Shown here in pieces: positions 52,381 to 61,375 of a stretch of 64,000 nucleotides of DNA; position 1 is the stretch's first letter, and every line of letters begins with the position of its first letter. The notes beneath the pieces are model-generated. The model saw only the letters and a list, made by a program, of their open reading frames with translations, was not told where the DNA came from and did no database searches. Source of the stretch: Trichocoleus desertorum ATA4-8-CV12 (GTDB taxonomy: Bacteria; Cyanobacteriota; Cyanobacteriia; FACHB-46); the NCBI GenBank assembly GCA_019358975.1, contig JAHHIL010000016.1, positions 1 through 64,000 on the forward strand, written 5' to 3'. The position numbers were made by a program, and so were the translations under genes.

Positions 52381-53505
52381 ATGAATCAGTATTTTGCGAC
52401 GGTGGCGAACGGTTTAGAACCGCTTGTCGTTCAGGAATTAGAGCAGCTAGGGGCACATTCTGTTAAACCGGGGTTTTGTGGGGCGGCTTTCGAGGGCGAT
52501 CGCACCCTGCTTTATCGCGTTAACCTGTGGGCAAGGTTGCCGTTCCGCATTCTCATGAAGCTGCACCAATTTCCTTGCCAGAGTGCCGAAGATCTTTATC
52601 GCGGAATTCAGACCATTGATTGGTCCGAGTATCTGACACCAGATTTAACCTTGGCAGTGAACGCGACGGGCAAAACCGAGCAGCTCAACCACACCCACTT
52701 CACGGCGCTTCAGGTTAAAAAGGCCATTGTAGACCAGCAGCAAGAGCAGTTTGGCGATCGCTCCAATGTCGAGCTGCAAGAACCCGATTTGCAAATTAAT
52801 ATTCATCTCGATCGCGAGGGTTGCACAGTCAGCCTGGACAGTTCTGGAAACAGCTTGCACCGCCGAGGCTATCGTCCTGCGGTTGGAGCCGCCCCCCTGA
52901 AAGAATCTCTAGCAGCAGCCTTGATTCAGCTTTCTGGTTGGCAACCGGAGCAAATGTTTTATGACCCGCTCTGTGGCTCTGGCACCTTACCCCTAGAAGC
53001 CTGCCTGAAATCGCTCAATATTGCCCCAGGACTGTTTCGGGAACGATTTGGGTTTGAAACTTGGTTGGACTTTGATCTCAATCTTTTAGAAGGCTTGATT
53101 CAAGAGGCGGAATCTAGTCAGCGGGATACACTGCCCGCACCAATTTGGGGTAGCGATCGCGATGCTAAGGTAATTGAGCAGGCGATCGCCAATGCCCAAA
53201 CTTGTGGCGTATTGGACCAGATCTGGTTTTCGGAGATGGATCTTTCCGAGGTGGTCGCACCGACCGACAGCGGGGTTGTATTCTGCAATCCTCCCTATGG
53301 CGAACGATTGGGCCGAGACACCGATCTAGGCGCATTTTACAAACAGCTCGGTGATGTTTTGAAACAACGCTTTAAAGGCTGGACTGCTTTTATCTTGAGT
53401 GGTAATAAGGAGCTGGCTCAGTCAATTGGGTTGAAATCAAGCCAGCGAATCGCGGTGTACAATGGAACGCTGCCCTGCCAATTAATGAAATATGAGCTGT
53501 ACTAG
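52381..53505 (+). CDS. THUMP-domain rRNA/tRNA methyltransferase (RlmL-N / Trm11-like)
   Basis: 374 residues. N-terminal ferredoxin-like and THUMP region (about 1-165) with ANGLEPLVVQELEQLGA and TLAVNATG. The SAM-dependent domain has YDPLCGSGTLPLEA (about 200-215), a GSDRDAKVIEQA acidic strand, and the N-P-P-Y motif in VFCNPPYGERLG. It should methylate guanine N2 in 23S rRNA (RlmL N-terminal part) or in tRNA. Cytosolic. Confidence 0.9.
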   Translation: MNQYFATVANGLEPLVVQELEQLGAHSVKPGFCGAAFEGDRTLLYRVNLWARLPFRILMKLHQFPCQSAEDLYRGIQTIDWSEYLTPDLTLAVNATGKTEQLNHTHFTALQVKKAIVDQQQEQFGDRSNVELQEPDLQINIHLDREGCTVSLDSSGNSLHRRGYRPAVGAAPLKESLAAALIQLSGWQPEQMFYDPLCGSGTLPLEACLKSLNIAPGLFRERFGFETWLDFDLNLLEGLIQEAESSQRDTLPAPIWGSDRDAKVIEQAIANAQTCGVLDQIWFSEMDLSEVVAPTDSGVVFCNPPYGERLGRDTDLGAFYKQLGDVLKQRFKGWTAFILSGNKELAQSIGLKSSQRIAVYNGTLPCQLMKYELY

Positions 53506-53584
53506 AGATCTGGACTAGAAAAGCTCTGGACTAAACATCACATCCAGGCTGGAAGAACGCTCGTAGCTACACCCAACATCGATC

Positions 53585-55240
53585 ATGCTCCGACTCACCG
53601 AAGTAAAACTACCGCTTGATCATCCTGAAGAGGCACTTCAGGCCGCTATTCTCAAAAAGCTGCAAATTACACCTGCCGAGCTAATTAGCTATTCCATCTT
53701 CAAGCGCAGCTATGATGCTCGTAAAAAAGCAGAGGTTATTTTTGTCTATATTTTGGACGTAGAAACTACTCAGGAGAAACGGCTGCTCCAGCGATTCAGA
53801 AAAGATCCGCATGTTGTGCCCACGCCTGATACGAGCTATCGGTATGTGGCTCAGGCTCTTGACACAGCAGTCTCATCGGCAAATCGACCGATCGTGATTG
53901 GTGCAGGCCCCTGTGGCATCTTTGCGGGGTTGTTGTTGGCGCAGATGGGGTTCCGCCCACTAATTCTAGAACGAGGGAAGCCAGTCCACGATCGCTCTGT
54001 AGATACCTTTGGCTTCTGGAGCAAGCGCAAATTCAACCCTGAATCGAACGCGCAATTTGGCGAAGGGGGTGCGGGCACTTTTTCCGATGGCAAGCTCTAC
54101 AGCCGAGTTAAAGACGCCAATCATCATGGGCGCAAAGTTCTCGAAGAACTCGTGAATGCGGGTGCTGCTCCAGAAATTCTCTATGTCAACAAACCTCATA
54201 TTGGCACCTACCGACTGGTGAAGATTGTCGAGAATATGCGCCGCACGATCGAATCACTGGGCGGTGAATTTCGCTTTGAAAGTCGGGTACAAACGATTGA
54301 GATCGAAGAGCATGGTGAGAATCGGCAAGTGCGGGGTGTGGTTCTAGCGACCGGAGAGTATATCCCCAGCGAACATATCATCTTGGCTGTTGGGCATAGC
54401 GCCCGCGACACCTTTGAGATGCTGCATCAGCAAGGCGTCTACATCGAACCCAAGCCTTTTTCGATCGGATTCCGGGTTGAGCATCCCCAATCTGTGATCG
54501 ATCAGTGCCGACTGGGATCGCAGGCGGGTCATCCGGTTTTGGGTGCAGCCGATTATCAGCTAGTGCATCATTGCTCGAATGGGCGATCGGTCTATAGTTT
54601 CTGTATGTGTCCAGGCGGGCAAGTGGTGGCAGCAACCTCAGAGGTGGGGCGGGTCGTCACGAATGGCATGAGCCAGTATGAGCGCAGCGGCAAAAATGCG
54701 AACAGCGGTATTGTGGTGGGCATTACACCAGAAGATTATCCGGGCAGTCCTTTAGCAGGAATGGAGCTTCAGCGTCAATTAGAGGAGCGGGCTTTTGAGT
54801 TGGGCGGTCGCACCTATGAAGCTCCGGGGCAGTTAGTGGGCGATTTCTTGGCTCAGCAGCCTTCTACTACCCTCGGTAGCGTCAAGCCTTCTTATCGACC
54901 AGGGGTGCATCTCTGCGATCTCAGCTCTAGCTTGCCCGACTATGCGATCGCTGCTATCCGCGAGGCTTTGCCTGCCTTTGACAACCAGATCAAAGGGTTC
55001 GCCATGCACGACGCTGTATTGACCGGGGTAGAAACCCGTACATCTTCCCCAATTCGAATTAAACGCAACACAGACTATCAGAGCCTTAATACAGCAGGAC
55101 TTTATCCGGCGGGTGAAGGAGCGGGATACGCCGGAGGGATTCTTTCGGCAGGTATTGACGGCATCAAAGTGGCAGAGGCCGTTGCCCTTAACATTCTGCA
55201 CCGCACTACTCAGGGGGCAGCATTATCTCCAAACCTATAG
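53585..55240 (+). CDS. COG2509-type FAD-dependent oxidoreductase
   Basis: 551 residues. A short N-terminal alpha/beta domain (1-95; KLQITPAELISYSIFKRSYD) precedes a Rossmann FAD motif in PIVIGAGPCGIFAGLLLAQ (about 98-117). Family signatures: NAQFGEGGAGTFSDGKLYSR, GVYIEPKPFSIGFRVEHPQ, SVYSFCMCPGGQVVAA, and the C-terminal YPAGEGAGYAGGILSAGIDG. These large dehydrogenases have no assigned reaction. Its 3' end overlaps the convergent gene by 31 bases. Confidence 0.9.
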   Translation: MLRLTEVKLPLDHPEEALQAAILKKLQITPAELISYSIFKRSYDARKKAEVIFVYILDVETTQEKRLLQRFRKDPHVVPTPDTSYRYVAQALDTAVSSANRPIVIGAGPCGIFAGLLLAQMGFRPLILERGKPVHDRSVDTFGFWSKRKFNPESNAQFGEGGAGTFSDGKLYSRVKDANHHGRKVLEELVNAGAAPEILYVNKPHIGTYRLVKIVENMRRTIESLGGEFRFESRVQTIEIEEHGENRQVRGVVLATGEYIPSEHIILAVGHSARDTFEMLHQQGVYIEPKPFSIGFRVEHPQSVIDQCRLGSQAGHPVLGAADYQLVHHCSNGRSVYSFCMCPGGQVVAATSEVGRVVTNGMSQYERSGKNANSGIVVGITPEDYPGSPLAGMELQRQLEERAFELGGRTYEAPGQLVGDFLAQQPSTTLGSVKPSYRPGVHLCDLSSSLPDYAIAAIREALPAFDNQIKGFAMHDAVLTGVETRTSSPIRIKRNTDYQSLNTAGLYPAGEGAGYAGGILSAGIDGIKVAEAVALNILHRTTQGAALSPNL

Positions 55241-55587
55241 TCGTACTCGATTGTTTTAGGCGGTGTTCTCTGAAAGCACCCTAGCGAACCGCGATCGCAT
55301 CGGGCAGGAGGGTCAGATAAGCCAAAGCGATCGAGCAGAATCGCTACTCCAACTGCTAAAACGGCTCCAATGGATAGACCAATGGCTAGCAAGATCAGGT
55401 AGAAGCGCTTAAAGCTTTGTTGGGTAGCTTGCAGCCTTTCTTGCTTGGCCTGTTCCACTTCTGGTTCTACTTCTACTTCTGGTGATGGAGGAATAGGTGG
55501 AATAGGTGTTGGCGGAGGCATTTTCTGGCCTGAGCCATTATTGTCATTGAGATGAGAATTGGACGGGTCGGAGGGATGCTGATTCAT
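55210..55587 (-). CDS. Pro/Glu-rich single-span membrane protein
   Basis: 125 residues. A Pro-rich and acidic N-terminus (PPPTPIPPIPPSPEVEVEPE), one membrane helix (FYLILLAIGLSIGAVLAVGV), then a short outer tail with two cysteines (RCDRGSLGCFQRTPP). Topology N-in is likely. No family known to me. Confidence 0.65.
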   Translation of the reverse strand: MNQHPSDPSNSHLNDNNGSGQKMPPPTPIPPIPPSPEVEVEPEVEQAKQERLQATQQSFKRFYLILLAIGLSIGAVLAVGVAILLDRFGLSDPPARCDRGSLGCFQRTPPKTIEYDYRFGDNAAP

Positions 55588-55692
55588 ACCCCTGTCTTAT
55601 GGCTCCCTGATGTGGCATGTCGATCAATAGCCTCAGTCTAAACCTTTTCAGCGATCGCCCTGCTTTAGCATTGCCCTCCAGTTGCGATCGCC

Positions 55693-56280
55693 CTACCATT
55701 TGGCTGGATTGTCGGGATGCAATTGGTCTTGCTGCCAAGACAGCGGATTGTTGTCGATATACTGCCGAATGTACTGTAAGGATGTCTCATTGCGAATGAT
55801 GTGGTCATGGTAATTGCGCTGCCACACCGTTTTACCTGTTGCACCTTGTAGCTGATTTAGCCTGCGAGTTGAGACAGATTTAAAGGTTTGAATCATTGCC
55901 CCAATCGAGCCCGACTGTGTGCCGCAAGGTTGTAGGGGCGAAGCATTCGGAGATAAGTTTGAACGATTATCCGGGATACTTTGTCCGAATGCTTCGCCCC
56001 TACCCGTGTTGTTACCCAACCAAAGGATGCCATGTAAATGGTTGGGCATGATGACAAACCTATCCAGCGTTAATTGTTGAAAATAGCGAGGCAAAGCCAA
56101 CCAACAGGCATGAATAGTTGAACCCGTTGAATTCAATTGCGTGGAACCGTTGATAATTTCTCCAAACAAGCATTCTCGCTGATGGGTGCAAATGGTGATG
56201 AAATAAGCGCCTAGTGCAGTGTAGTCGTATGCTTTTAAGCGAGTAGAACGACGGTGATGTTTATTCGGATCGTATTTCAC
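55693..56280 (-). CDS. Y1/HUH transposase (RAYT-like) with an inserted palindromic element
   Basis: 195 residues. The start MKYDPNKHHRRSTRLKAYDY, then GAYFITICTHQRECLFGEI, the HUH motif in IMPNHLHGILWL (residues about 78-88), the helix GAMIQTFKSVSTRRLNQ, and the tyrosine region in SLQYIRQYIDNNPLSW. It belongs to a different RAYT group from the gene at 3150. Codons for GRGEAFGQSIPDNRSN and following SPNASPL come from a 72-bp palindrome inserted in frame (55932-56003). If the loop in which it sits is tolerant, the protein may still work. Confidence 0.88.
   Translation of the reverse strand: MKYDPNKHHRRSTRLKAYDYTALGAYFITICTHQRECLFGEIINGSTQLNSTGSTIHACWLALPRYFQQLTLDRFVIMPNHLHGILWLGNNTGRGEAFGQSIPDNRSNLSPNASPLQPCGTQSGSIGAMIQTFKSVSTRRLNQLQGATGKTVWQRNYHDHIIRNETSLQYIRQYIDNNPLSWQQDQLHPDNPAKW
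55932..56003. repeat. 72-bp palindromic element inside the transposase gene
   Basis: Arms GTAGGGGCGAAGCATTCGG (55932-55950) and its exact complement (55985-56003), 19 perfect base pairs with a 34-base loop. The length is 24 codons, so the gene frame is kept. The GTAGGGGCGAAGCATTCGG palindrome is a known dispersed sequence in cyanobacterial genomes. Confidence 0.85.
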
Positions 56281-56389
56281 AAGGGGATTTCTGAGGTGAA
56301 TTGCTAAACCTACACCTGCTAGAGTTCCCCTTGAAAGCAGTGAATGAGTGATTCAGAGAGCGATCATCGGTTTAAGTACTGAGTAACTA

Positions 56390-56623
56390 TTAACTCACAA
56401 GCCGCAAATCAGCGATGATAGGCAACTCAAACAAACTATTGCTTAATAGACGTTTTGAGAAAAATAGAATTTCCAAATTTTCAATTTCATTAGAGCTTGG
56501 ATTGAGCCGAGCAATGATTTCGTCACCAATCTCTTCAGATTCTTGCTCGGCGTATGGCTGACATTTGTCGATATATAGAATGTCTCCCATGCGATCGTAT
56601 CGAAAGGTTAGCTTTTCTTCCAT
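56390..56623 (-). CDS. DUF2283 protein
   Basis: 77 residues. The DUF2283 signature is FRYDRMGDILYIDKCQPY near the start and EEIGDEIIARLNPSSNEIEN later. DUF2283 proteins are small beta proteins often found next to toxin-like genes. It overlaps the upstream gene on the same strand by 16 bases, so the two are coupled. Confidence 0.88.
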   Translation of the reverse strand: MEEKLTFRYDRMGDILYIDKCQPYAEQESEEIGDEIIARLNPSSNEIENLEILFFSKRLLSNSLFELPIIADLRLVS

Positions 56624-56934
56624 ATCACCTGGCCTCCAGTCAGCTTACGAGCAGTATAGGCTGTCACAATCCAATGTCTTGCGGAACTTGCATCTGTAAC
56701 AGTAACCACAACGAAGTGTCTTCCTGTCTGGATCGTATCAAACCATTTAGAGAACAGTAGAGCATTTTCATCTCGCTCACTTTGCCGAATCTGATCCGGA
56801 TCTGCGATCGCGAGGCTCAACTGCTCCAGATACTCAGGTAATGTACCTGGGTGTACCTGAATGATGTGCTGCCCCCTCTTGTCTGTTAATTCAATATCAT
56901 TCTCTAAATAGGGGCAGTAGAAGAATTGAGTCAT
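56608..56934 (-). CDS. PBECR/RelE-like toxin-type protein
   Basis: 108 residues. ELTDKRGQHIIQVHPGTLPEYLEQ, FSKWFDTIQTGRHFVVVTVT and HWIVTAYTARKLTGGQVIWKK follow the compact pattern of phage/barnase-EndoU-ColE5-RelE-like nucleases (cytotoxic RNase type). The final strand with Y-T-A-R-K is the putative active part. It precedes and overlaps DUF2283, as in candidate toxin-antitoxin pairs. The assignment to the exact group is uncertain. Confidence 0.7.
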   Translation of the reverse strand: MTQFFYCPYLENDIELTDKRGQHIIQVHPGTLPEYLEQLSLAIADPDQIRQSERDENALLFSKWFDTIQTGRHFVVVTVTDASSARHWIVTAYTARKLTGGQVIWKKS

Positions 56935-57056
56935 GACTGACTGTTAGCTTTTAGAGAGCTTAAAAGCTTATTTTACCGGGGATGACAACACCTGCCCTAC
57001 AAGCAACCTCCTTCCTGACTGTGAATATTTGAGAACAGCCTCGTGTTTCTTTCAGG

Positions 57057-58424
57057 TCAAATAACGCCAGGAAAAAGCCCCTCTAATAACAATGAGACCT
57101 GAGAGCTTAACTCTTCAAATTTATTGTGTTGTACTAGCTTCTCAATCTCATCAGCTTTATGATTAACTTGCTCTCTAACTTCAATTTCTGAAAATTCCAC
57201 GCTAGAAACCTCACTCAATTCATACAATAGTTTATATATTCCTGGCAGAAGCGTTCTTAAGCCTGCTGAACCCAAAGATTTATACTCGACTTCTTCTATA
57301 TATATTCCTCCTCCAAAAATTGACATTAGCCACTCGAAGAGATCTTTAGGATTACGCCGAGATTTAAAGCGTCGGGTTCCAGCATCTTTAGCTTCTTCTC
57401 CAATCTTTAATGCATTACCATTACACTTCAGCCAAATCTCTTCATCTACTGAATAGTGGTTGCAAACCAGTGCGAATATTCCTAAATATCCTGCTTTGAT
57501 CTCTTCAGTTCTATTACCTTTTAAGAGGATAATATCAGCAAGAATATTGCTAACTTCGGCAATTACAAAAGATAATCTGCTTAACTTTCTTGCTGTTACC
57601 AAAGATTCCTGTAATTTTGCAGGAGAGACCTTCTCAGGTATGGTGCGAAATAGAGTAAGCACTAATTCCGAAAGTCCCTCTCCAGACAGGGAGGAAACAG
57701 GTATAACTTGTTCGTCGAAAATATTGTTGTAGCTACTGATTTGTCCATTAATCTCTTCTTTGGGAAGTTGTCTTAATTCATCTAAATGAGTGCCAGCAAC
57801 AACAACCCGATTGGCAAATTTATTTTGAAGCTCTAGATATAAAGCCTTGAAAGCCTTTCTTTCAAATCTGTTTAAGGTTCTTGAAATATCTACCACGAAA
57901 ATAATGGCATCTGGTGTAGGAAACTGACTGATTTGTTCGATACTCAACTCAAGAATCTCAGCAGGTTTGGCTTGATACCTCACATGACCATGTATTTTAA
58001 CATCCTCTTCTTGTGGCAGTCGTAAAAACAAGCGTGTGATGTTTTCATATCCCAACTCCTCGTTGCCTCCAAGACCAGGTGTATCATAGATAACCAAGCT
58101 GCTTGGGAATTTTGCTTCGATTATGCAATCTGTTGTATCTGCCGTTCTTTTTACTTCTGCAATCGATTCACCAAAAAGGGCATTAATCAAGCTAGATTTG
58201 CCAGCAGAGGTCATGCCGACCAACACAATTCTAGGTGAGGAGCCAGTATGCATCCTATGTAATGTCTTAGATAGGGTAGTAGAATTCTCGTCATGGTAAT
58301 CTGACGTATAGCTTTTGTCGAATTGCTCCCAGATACGCCTGCCTACCTCTACAACCTCTCCTCCTACCTCCACAATTTCCTTTACCATAAGCAGAAGAGT
58401 TTTTAAGGAACTTATGGAGTTCAT
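57057..58424 (-). CDS. Dynamin-/Era-like GTPase of unknown role
   Basis: 455 residues. G1 GMTSAGKS at 70-77, G3 DTPG at 114-117, G4 THLD at 212-215 (instead of N/TKxD) and G5 VSSL after that. The N-terminal 60 residues form an amphipathic helix, and the 270-400 part contains helices plus a possible membrane-touching stretch (DLFEWLMSIFGGGIYI). C-terminal coiled regions (EVREQVNHKADEIEKLVQHN). AT-rich relative to neighbours, so acquired by transfer is likely. No family beyond P-loop GTPase can be named. Confidence 0.75.
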   Translation of the reverse strand: MNSISSLKTLLLMVKEIVEVGGEVVEVGRRIWEQFDKSYTSDYHDENSTTLSKTLHRMHTGSSPRIVLVGMTSAGKSSLINALFGESIAEVKRTADTTDCIIEAKFPSSLVIYDTPGLGGNEELGYENITRLFLRLPQEEDVKIHGHVRYQAKPAEILELSIEQISQFPTPDAIIFVVDISRTLNRFERKAFKALYLELQNKFANRVVVAGTHLDELRQLPKEEINGQISSYNNIFDEQVIPVSSLSGEGLSELVLTLFRTIPEKVSPAKLQESLVTARKLSRLSFVIAEVSNILADIILLKGNRTEEIKAGYLGIFALVCNHYSVDEEIWLKCNGNALKIGEEAKDAGTRRFKSRRNPKDLFEWLMSIFGGGIYIEEVEYKSLGSAGLRTLLPGIYKLLYELSEVSSVEFSEIEVREQVNHKADEIEKLVQHNKFEELSSQVSLLLEGLFPGVI

Positions 58425-58520
58425 ATATCTCCGGAGCTAAGTGTTTGTGCCGCTAACTTTCCTAAGGTGCCCTTATCGAGCTCTTGAGGTAACAAAGCGA
58501 TCGCCCTCTTGTAGCCCGAG

Positions 58521-59345
58521 TTAAACCAATTTCACCGGATCAAGTTGATAGTAGCGTTGTAGCTGCTCATAAAGGGTAGGATGCTTCCTCGATAATTGCT
58601 GCGGCTTTTCAAAAAACGTTTCGGTTGCCACGGCAAAAAACTCAGCGGGGTTCAGGGTGCCGTAGCTATCCATCACCGTTTTGGCTCCTCGTTGCACATC
58701 TTGGCAGAGTTGTTGATACTCCTGCGTCATTACCTGTGCCCAAACTGCATAATCTAGCTCTTTGGGCAAAAATGGCACTCCCTCCGCGTTACCATCCTCT
58801 TGATCTAACTGGTGAGCAAACTCATGCAGCACCACATTATGTCCATCTCGCCAACTACCCGCATCCCGCTGCACCTGCTCCCAGGACAGCACCACCTGGT
58901 CACGGCTCCATGACTCTCCCAATCGTGCTACCCGTCTTTCCTCCACTACATAGTTACCCGCGATCGCCGTCTCCTCTACAAAGTAAGTGCCAGGATATAC
59001 CAAAATCGATCGCAACTTGAGAAAGTAGGTGCCTCGCTCATTCAACAACAGCAAACAAGCCACTGCCGCGATCGCCAGTCTCATTTCCTCTGTGACTTGC
59101 AATCCTGCACAGCCAATAAATTGCTTCTCTTTCAGAAAGACTTGGATATGTCCCTGTAACCGTCTCCTTTCACTCGCAGAGAGACGGGGATAAATAGGTA
59201 GATAATTCTCTACTACCGCATCCCAAAGGGGTGGAAATGGGCGTTGCTTAAGGCGATCGCGACGTTGCTTCACTAAGAGCGGACTAGCAAAAATCCCAGC
59301 TACAATTAGGCCGATCACGAGAAAAACAATGACTGCTGCAACCAT
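58521..59345 (-). CDS. mtfA: MtfA-like zinc peptidase
   Basis: 274 residues. One N-terminal membrane helix (VIVFLVIGLIVAGIFASPLL). The M90 zinc motif is H174-E-F-A-H178 (NVVLHEFAHQLDQEDG), with the distal glutamate in NPAEFFAVATETFF. PLWDAVVENYLPIYPRLSASE is the typical entry. MtfA regulates glucose uptake in Escherichia coli via Mlc; cyanobacteria lack that system, so the substrate is unknown. Confidence 0.9.
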   Translation of the reverse strand: MVAAVIVFLVIGLIVAGIFASPLLVKQRRDRLKQRPFPPLWDAVVENYLPIYPRLSASERRRLQGHIQVFLKEKQFIGCAGLQVTEEMRLAIAAVACLLLLNERGTYFLKLRSILVYPGTYFVEETAIAGNYVVEERRVARLGESWSRDQVVLSWEQVQRDAGSWRDGHNVVLHEFAHQLDQEDGNAEGVPFLPKELDYAVWAQVMTQEYQQLCQDVQRGAKTVMDSYGTLNPAEFFAVATETFFEKPQQLSRKHPTLYEQLQRYYQLDPVKLV

Positions 59346-59387
59346 GTTCTATCGCGATCGCGACTCCTGCTGTCAAGACTCCCTGAA

Positions 59388-59996
59388 TTAAGACAAATTT
59401 TCTGGGATGCGTTGTGGCAAGCGAAAACGGGAGAAGAAGCGCCACAATTTGGCGATCGCCAGTCCCAAAAACGTGATAACCACGATAATGGCAACCACTG
59501 GCAAGGTGATCGCTAAAATCGAGAGCGCGATCGCCACCACTAATTCCACCGTCGCCACGATGGGATTTGCTAAACCGCCAGAAGTTGCCGTTGAGGTGGC
59601 TCGTAATAGATTCGTCAAGCTTTTGGTGATGCCAGCCGCTCCCCCTCCCGCTACTAAAGCCAGCGTCCATTGCGCCACGGGGTTGAGATCAGGAGCCAAC
59701 GAAGCTGTGACAACGGTGCCCGCTAAAATCGCTGCTGGGGTTGCCACCACATCCAGAGCATGATCGAACCAGGGGATGTAGTAGCCACCTACTTCTAGGA
59801 CTGAAGCGATCGCAAACACGGCTAAAGCTTGTGGGCTTTCAATCCAGTCAAAATCAGTGGGTAAGTTAGTATGACCCAGCACAGCGGCAGCACTGAGCGT
59901 CAAGAGCGGCACAAAGACTCGAAAGCCTGAAGCCGCACTCAAACTTACGCCTAATAAAAGTTCGATTAAAGTGTTGAAATTCAAGAGCTGATCCAC
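59388..59996 (-). CDS. DUF4126 membrane protein
   Basis: 202 residues with five to six hydrophobic segments. SLSAASGFRVFVPLLTLSAA, VLEVGGYYIPWFDHALDVVATPAAILAG and GGGAAGITKSLTNLLRATSTATSGGLANP are the DUF4126 marks. Basic Arg/Lys tail at the C-terminus (FSRFRLPQRIP). Function unknown; it lies upstream of mtfA-like in the same direction, 42 bases apart, and may be cotranscribed. Confidence 0.88.
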   Translation of the reverse strand: MDQLLNFNTLIELLLGVSLSAASGFRVFVPLLTLSAAAVLGHTNLPTDFDWIESPQALAVFAIASVLEVGGYYIPWFDHALDVVATPAAILAGTVVTASLAPDLNPVAQWTLALVAGGGAAGITKSLTNLLRATSTATSGGLANPIVATVELVVAIALSILAITLPVVAIIVVITFLGLAIAKLWRFFSRFRLPQRIPENLS

Positions 59997-60334
59997 ACGC
60001 TCCTCCCTTGTTGCTGCCGCTAGCCCCTCAACCCTAGCTCTAGGATAGCGTTTGCCGCTCGTCTCTTTAGGCTGAGTTTAAGCGGATATTTGAACAGCCG
60101 TGCTCAAGGTGATCAAAGAGTGGTTGCAACTGCGCTAACCCAGCCTAATTCTTCACAAATCATAATCATCTCTAAGTACCATTTTGCTGTTATCCTACCT
60201 CTTCCTCAGGGCAGAATAGAAGTGTAAAGCTCGACACATTTTACTCTCGATAAAAACATCACGCGATCGCCTGTCCAGTTTACTGTCGAGAGCCCCCCTC
60301 AACTCCCACATTCTGCCGAAGGAAGGACAGCAAA
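59997..60334. other. Divergent intergenic region
   Basis: 338 bases. A CTCTCGA/TCGAGAG inverted pair (about 60245 and 60283) flanks a HIP1-containing stretch. GAAGGAAGGA serves as ribosome binding site of the next gene. Nothing else to support. Confidence 0.4.
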
Positions 60335-61150
60335 ATGGTTCAAAGTATCAATGCCACTGGTATTAGCAAATTCACAGCGGCGGATTTAGATCGATTTGCC
60401 GAGGTGCTAAATCGAGATGGAATTTGTGTCATTCCTGAACTCTTCGATCGCGAGTTGATCCAAGAGTGGGCAGCAGGGTTTGATGCCCTCTTTCGGGAGC
60501 GTCAACAGCGCCCCGGTGGACTGGCCCCCCGCGAGAAAAATCGTTACTATTTGACTTTGCCTTGGGTGCAGCCTTTCGCCAATACGGAAGTGTTTGCCAA
60601 TCCCACAATTTTAGGTGTGCTGGATCGGGTCTTCTTCCAGGAATACCGCCTAGTGCAATTAGGGGCAGACACACCTTTTCAAGGCTCGGAATACCAAGAA
60701 CTGCATCGGGATTTCCGTCCTCTCTTCGCTGATCAGATTGTCACTCCCCTGTACGCTCTAGCGGTTAACTTTCCCCTAGTCGAAGTGACGGAAGACAACG
60801 GTCCCTTCCAAATGGCACGCGGTACCCATGTCATGCCTCGCGAAGAAGCGCTGGTGAAGATTACAGCAGGTGAGATTCCCGTCGAATCTTTCCCCATGCA
60901 ACTGGGTGATGTGATCATCCGATCGCCTTTGGCAATCCACCGAGGTTCGCCCAACATCACTGCTCAACCCAGGCCAATGGTCGTGATGGGCTATGCGATG
61001 CACTGGTTACACACTCCGGTGATGGATTTGACGGTTCAGCAAGACTACTACCAGAGTCTGCCGCAGCACCTCCAGGAGATGTTGCGCTGCAATGTGGTAG
61101 AGCAGCTACCAGAAAACAAGACCGAAACCTACATCAATTTCAAGTACTAA
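60335..61150 (+). CDS. Phytanoyl-CoA dioxygenase (PhyH)-like 2OG-Fe(II) enzyme
   Basis: 271 residues. ATG 60335 follows GAAGGAAGGA. Iron ligands: H124 and D126 in QELHRDFRPL, H202 in LAIHRGSPN; R217 in QPRPMVVMGY for 2-oxoglutarate. The helix LDRFAEVLNRDGICVIPELF opens as in PhyH proteins. Substrate unknown; family acts on phytanoyl-CoA, ectoine or halogenated or alkylated natural products. Length normal. Confidence 0.85.
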   Translation: MVQSINATGISKFTAADLDRFAEVLNRDGICVIPELFDRELIQEWAAGFDALFRERQQRPGGLAPREKNRYYLTLPWVQPFANTEVFANPTILGVLDRVFFQEYRLVQLGADTPFQGSEYQELHRDFRPLFADQIVTPLYALAVNFPLVEVTEDNGPFQMARGTHVMPREEALVKITAGEIPVESFPMQLGDVIIRSPLAIHRGSPNITAQPRPMVVMGYAMHWLHTPVMDLTVQQDYYQSLPQHLQEMLRCNVVEQLPENKTETYINFKY

Positions 61151-61199
61151 AACCTAACCCCCCAGCCCCTTCCCTACAATGGAAGGAGGAGTAGAAAAG

Positions 61200-61222
61200 C
61201 CCCTCTCCGCGTCGGGGAGGGG
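61200..61222. repeat. Dispersed cyanobacterial GC-hairpin
   Basis: CCCCTCTCC (61200-61208) pairs with GGGGAGGGG (61214-61222). The preceding AACCCCCCAGCCCCTTCCCT (61153-61175 region) matches the palindrome near 29180. Both belong to a repeat common in cyanobacterial intergenic DNA. Confidence 0.6.
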
Positions 61223-61271
61223 TTGAGGAGGGGTCAGCAAGCGAAAAAAATCAACGAGAAGCTTACTCCAG

Positions 61272-61328
61272 ATAGAGGATGATTGAACGGCGATCGCTAA
61301 CGATCAAAGTTCCATCCTCTATTTTTTT
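61272..61328 (+). terminator. Rho-independent terminator after the PhyH-like gene
   Basis: ATAGAGGATG (61272-61281) pairs with CATCCTCTAT (61313-61322), ten base pairs, 31-base loop with a HIP1 site, then TTTTTT. It ends transcription just before the GH43 gene. Confidence 0.8.
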
Positions 61329-61375
61329 GCTGCCTGATTTCTTGGTGCTGAGGATGGATTGCAGAGTAAGGAGCG

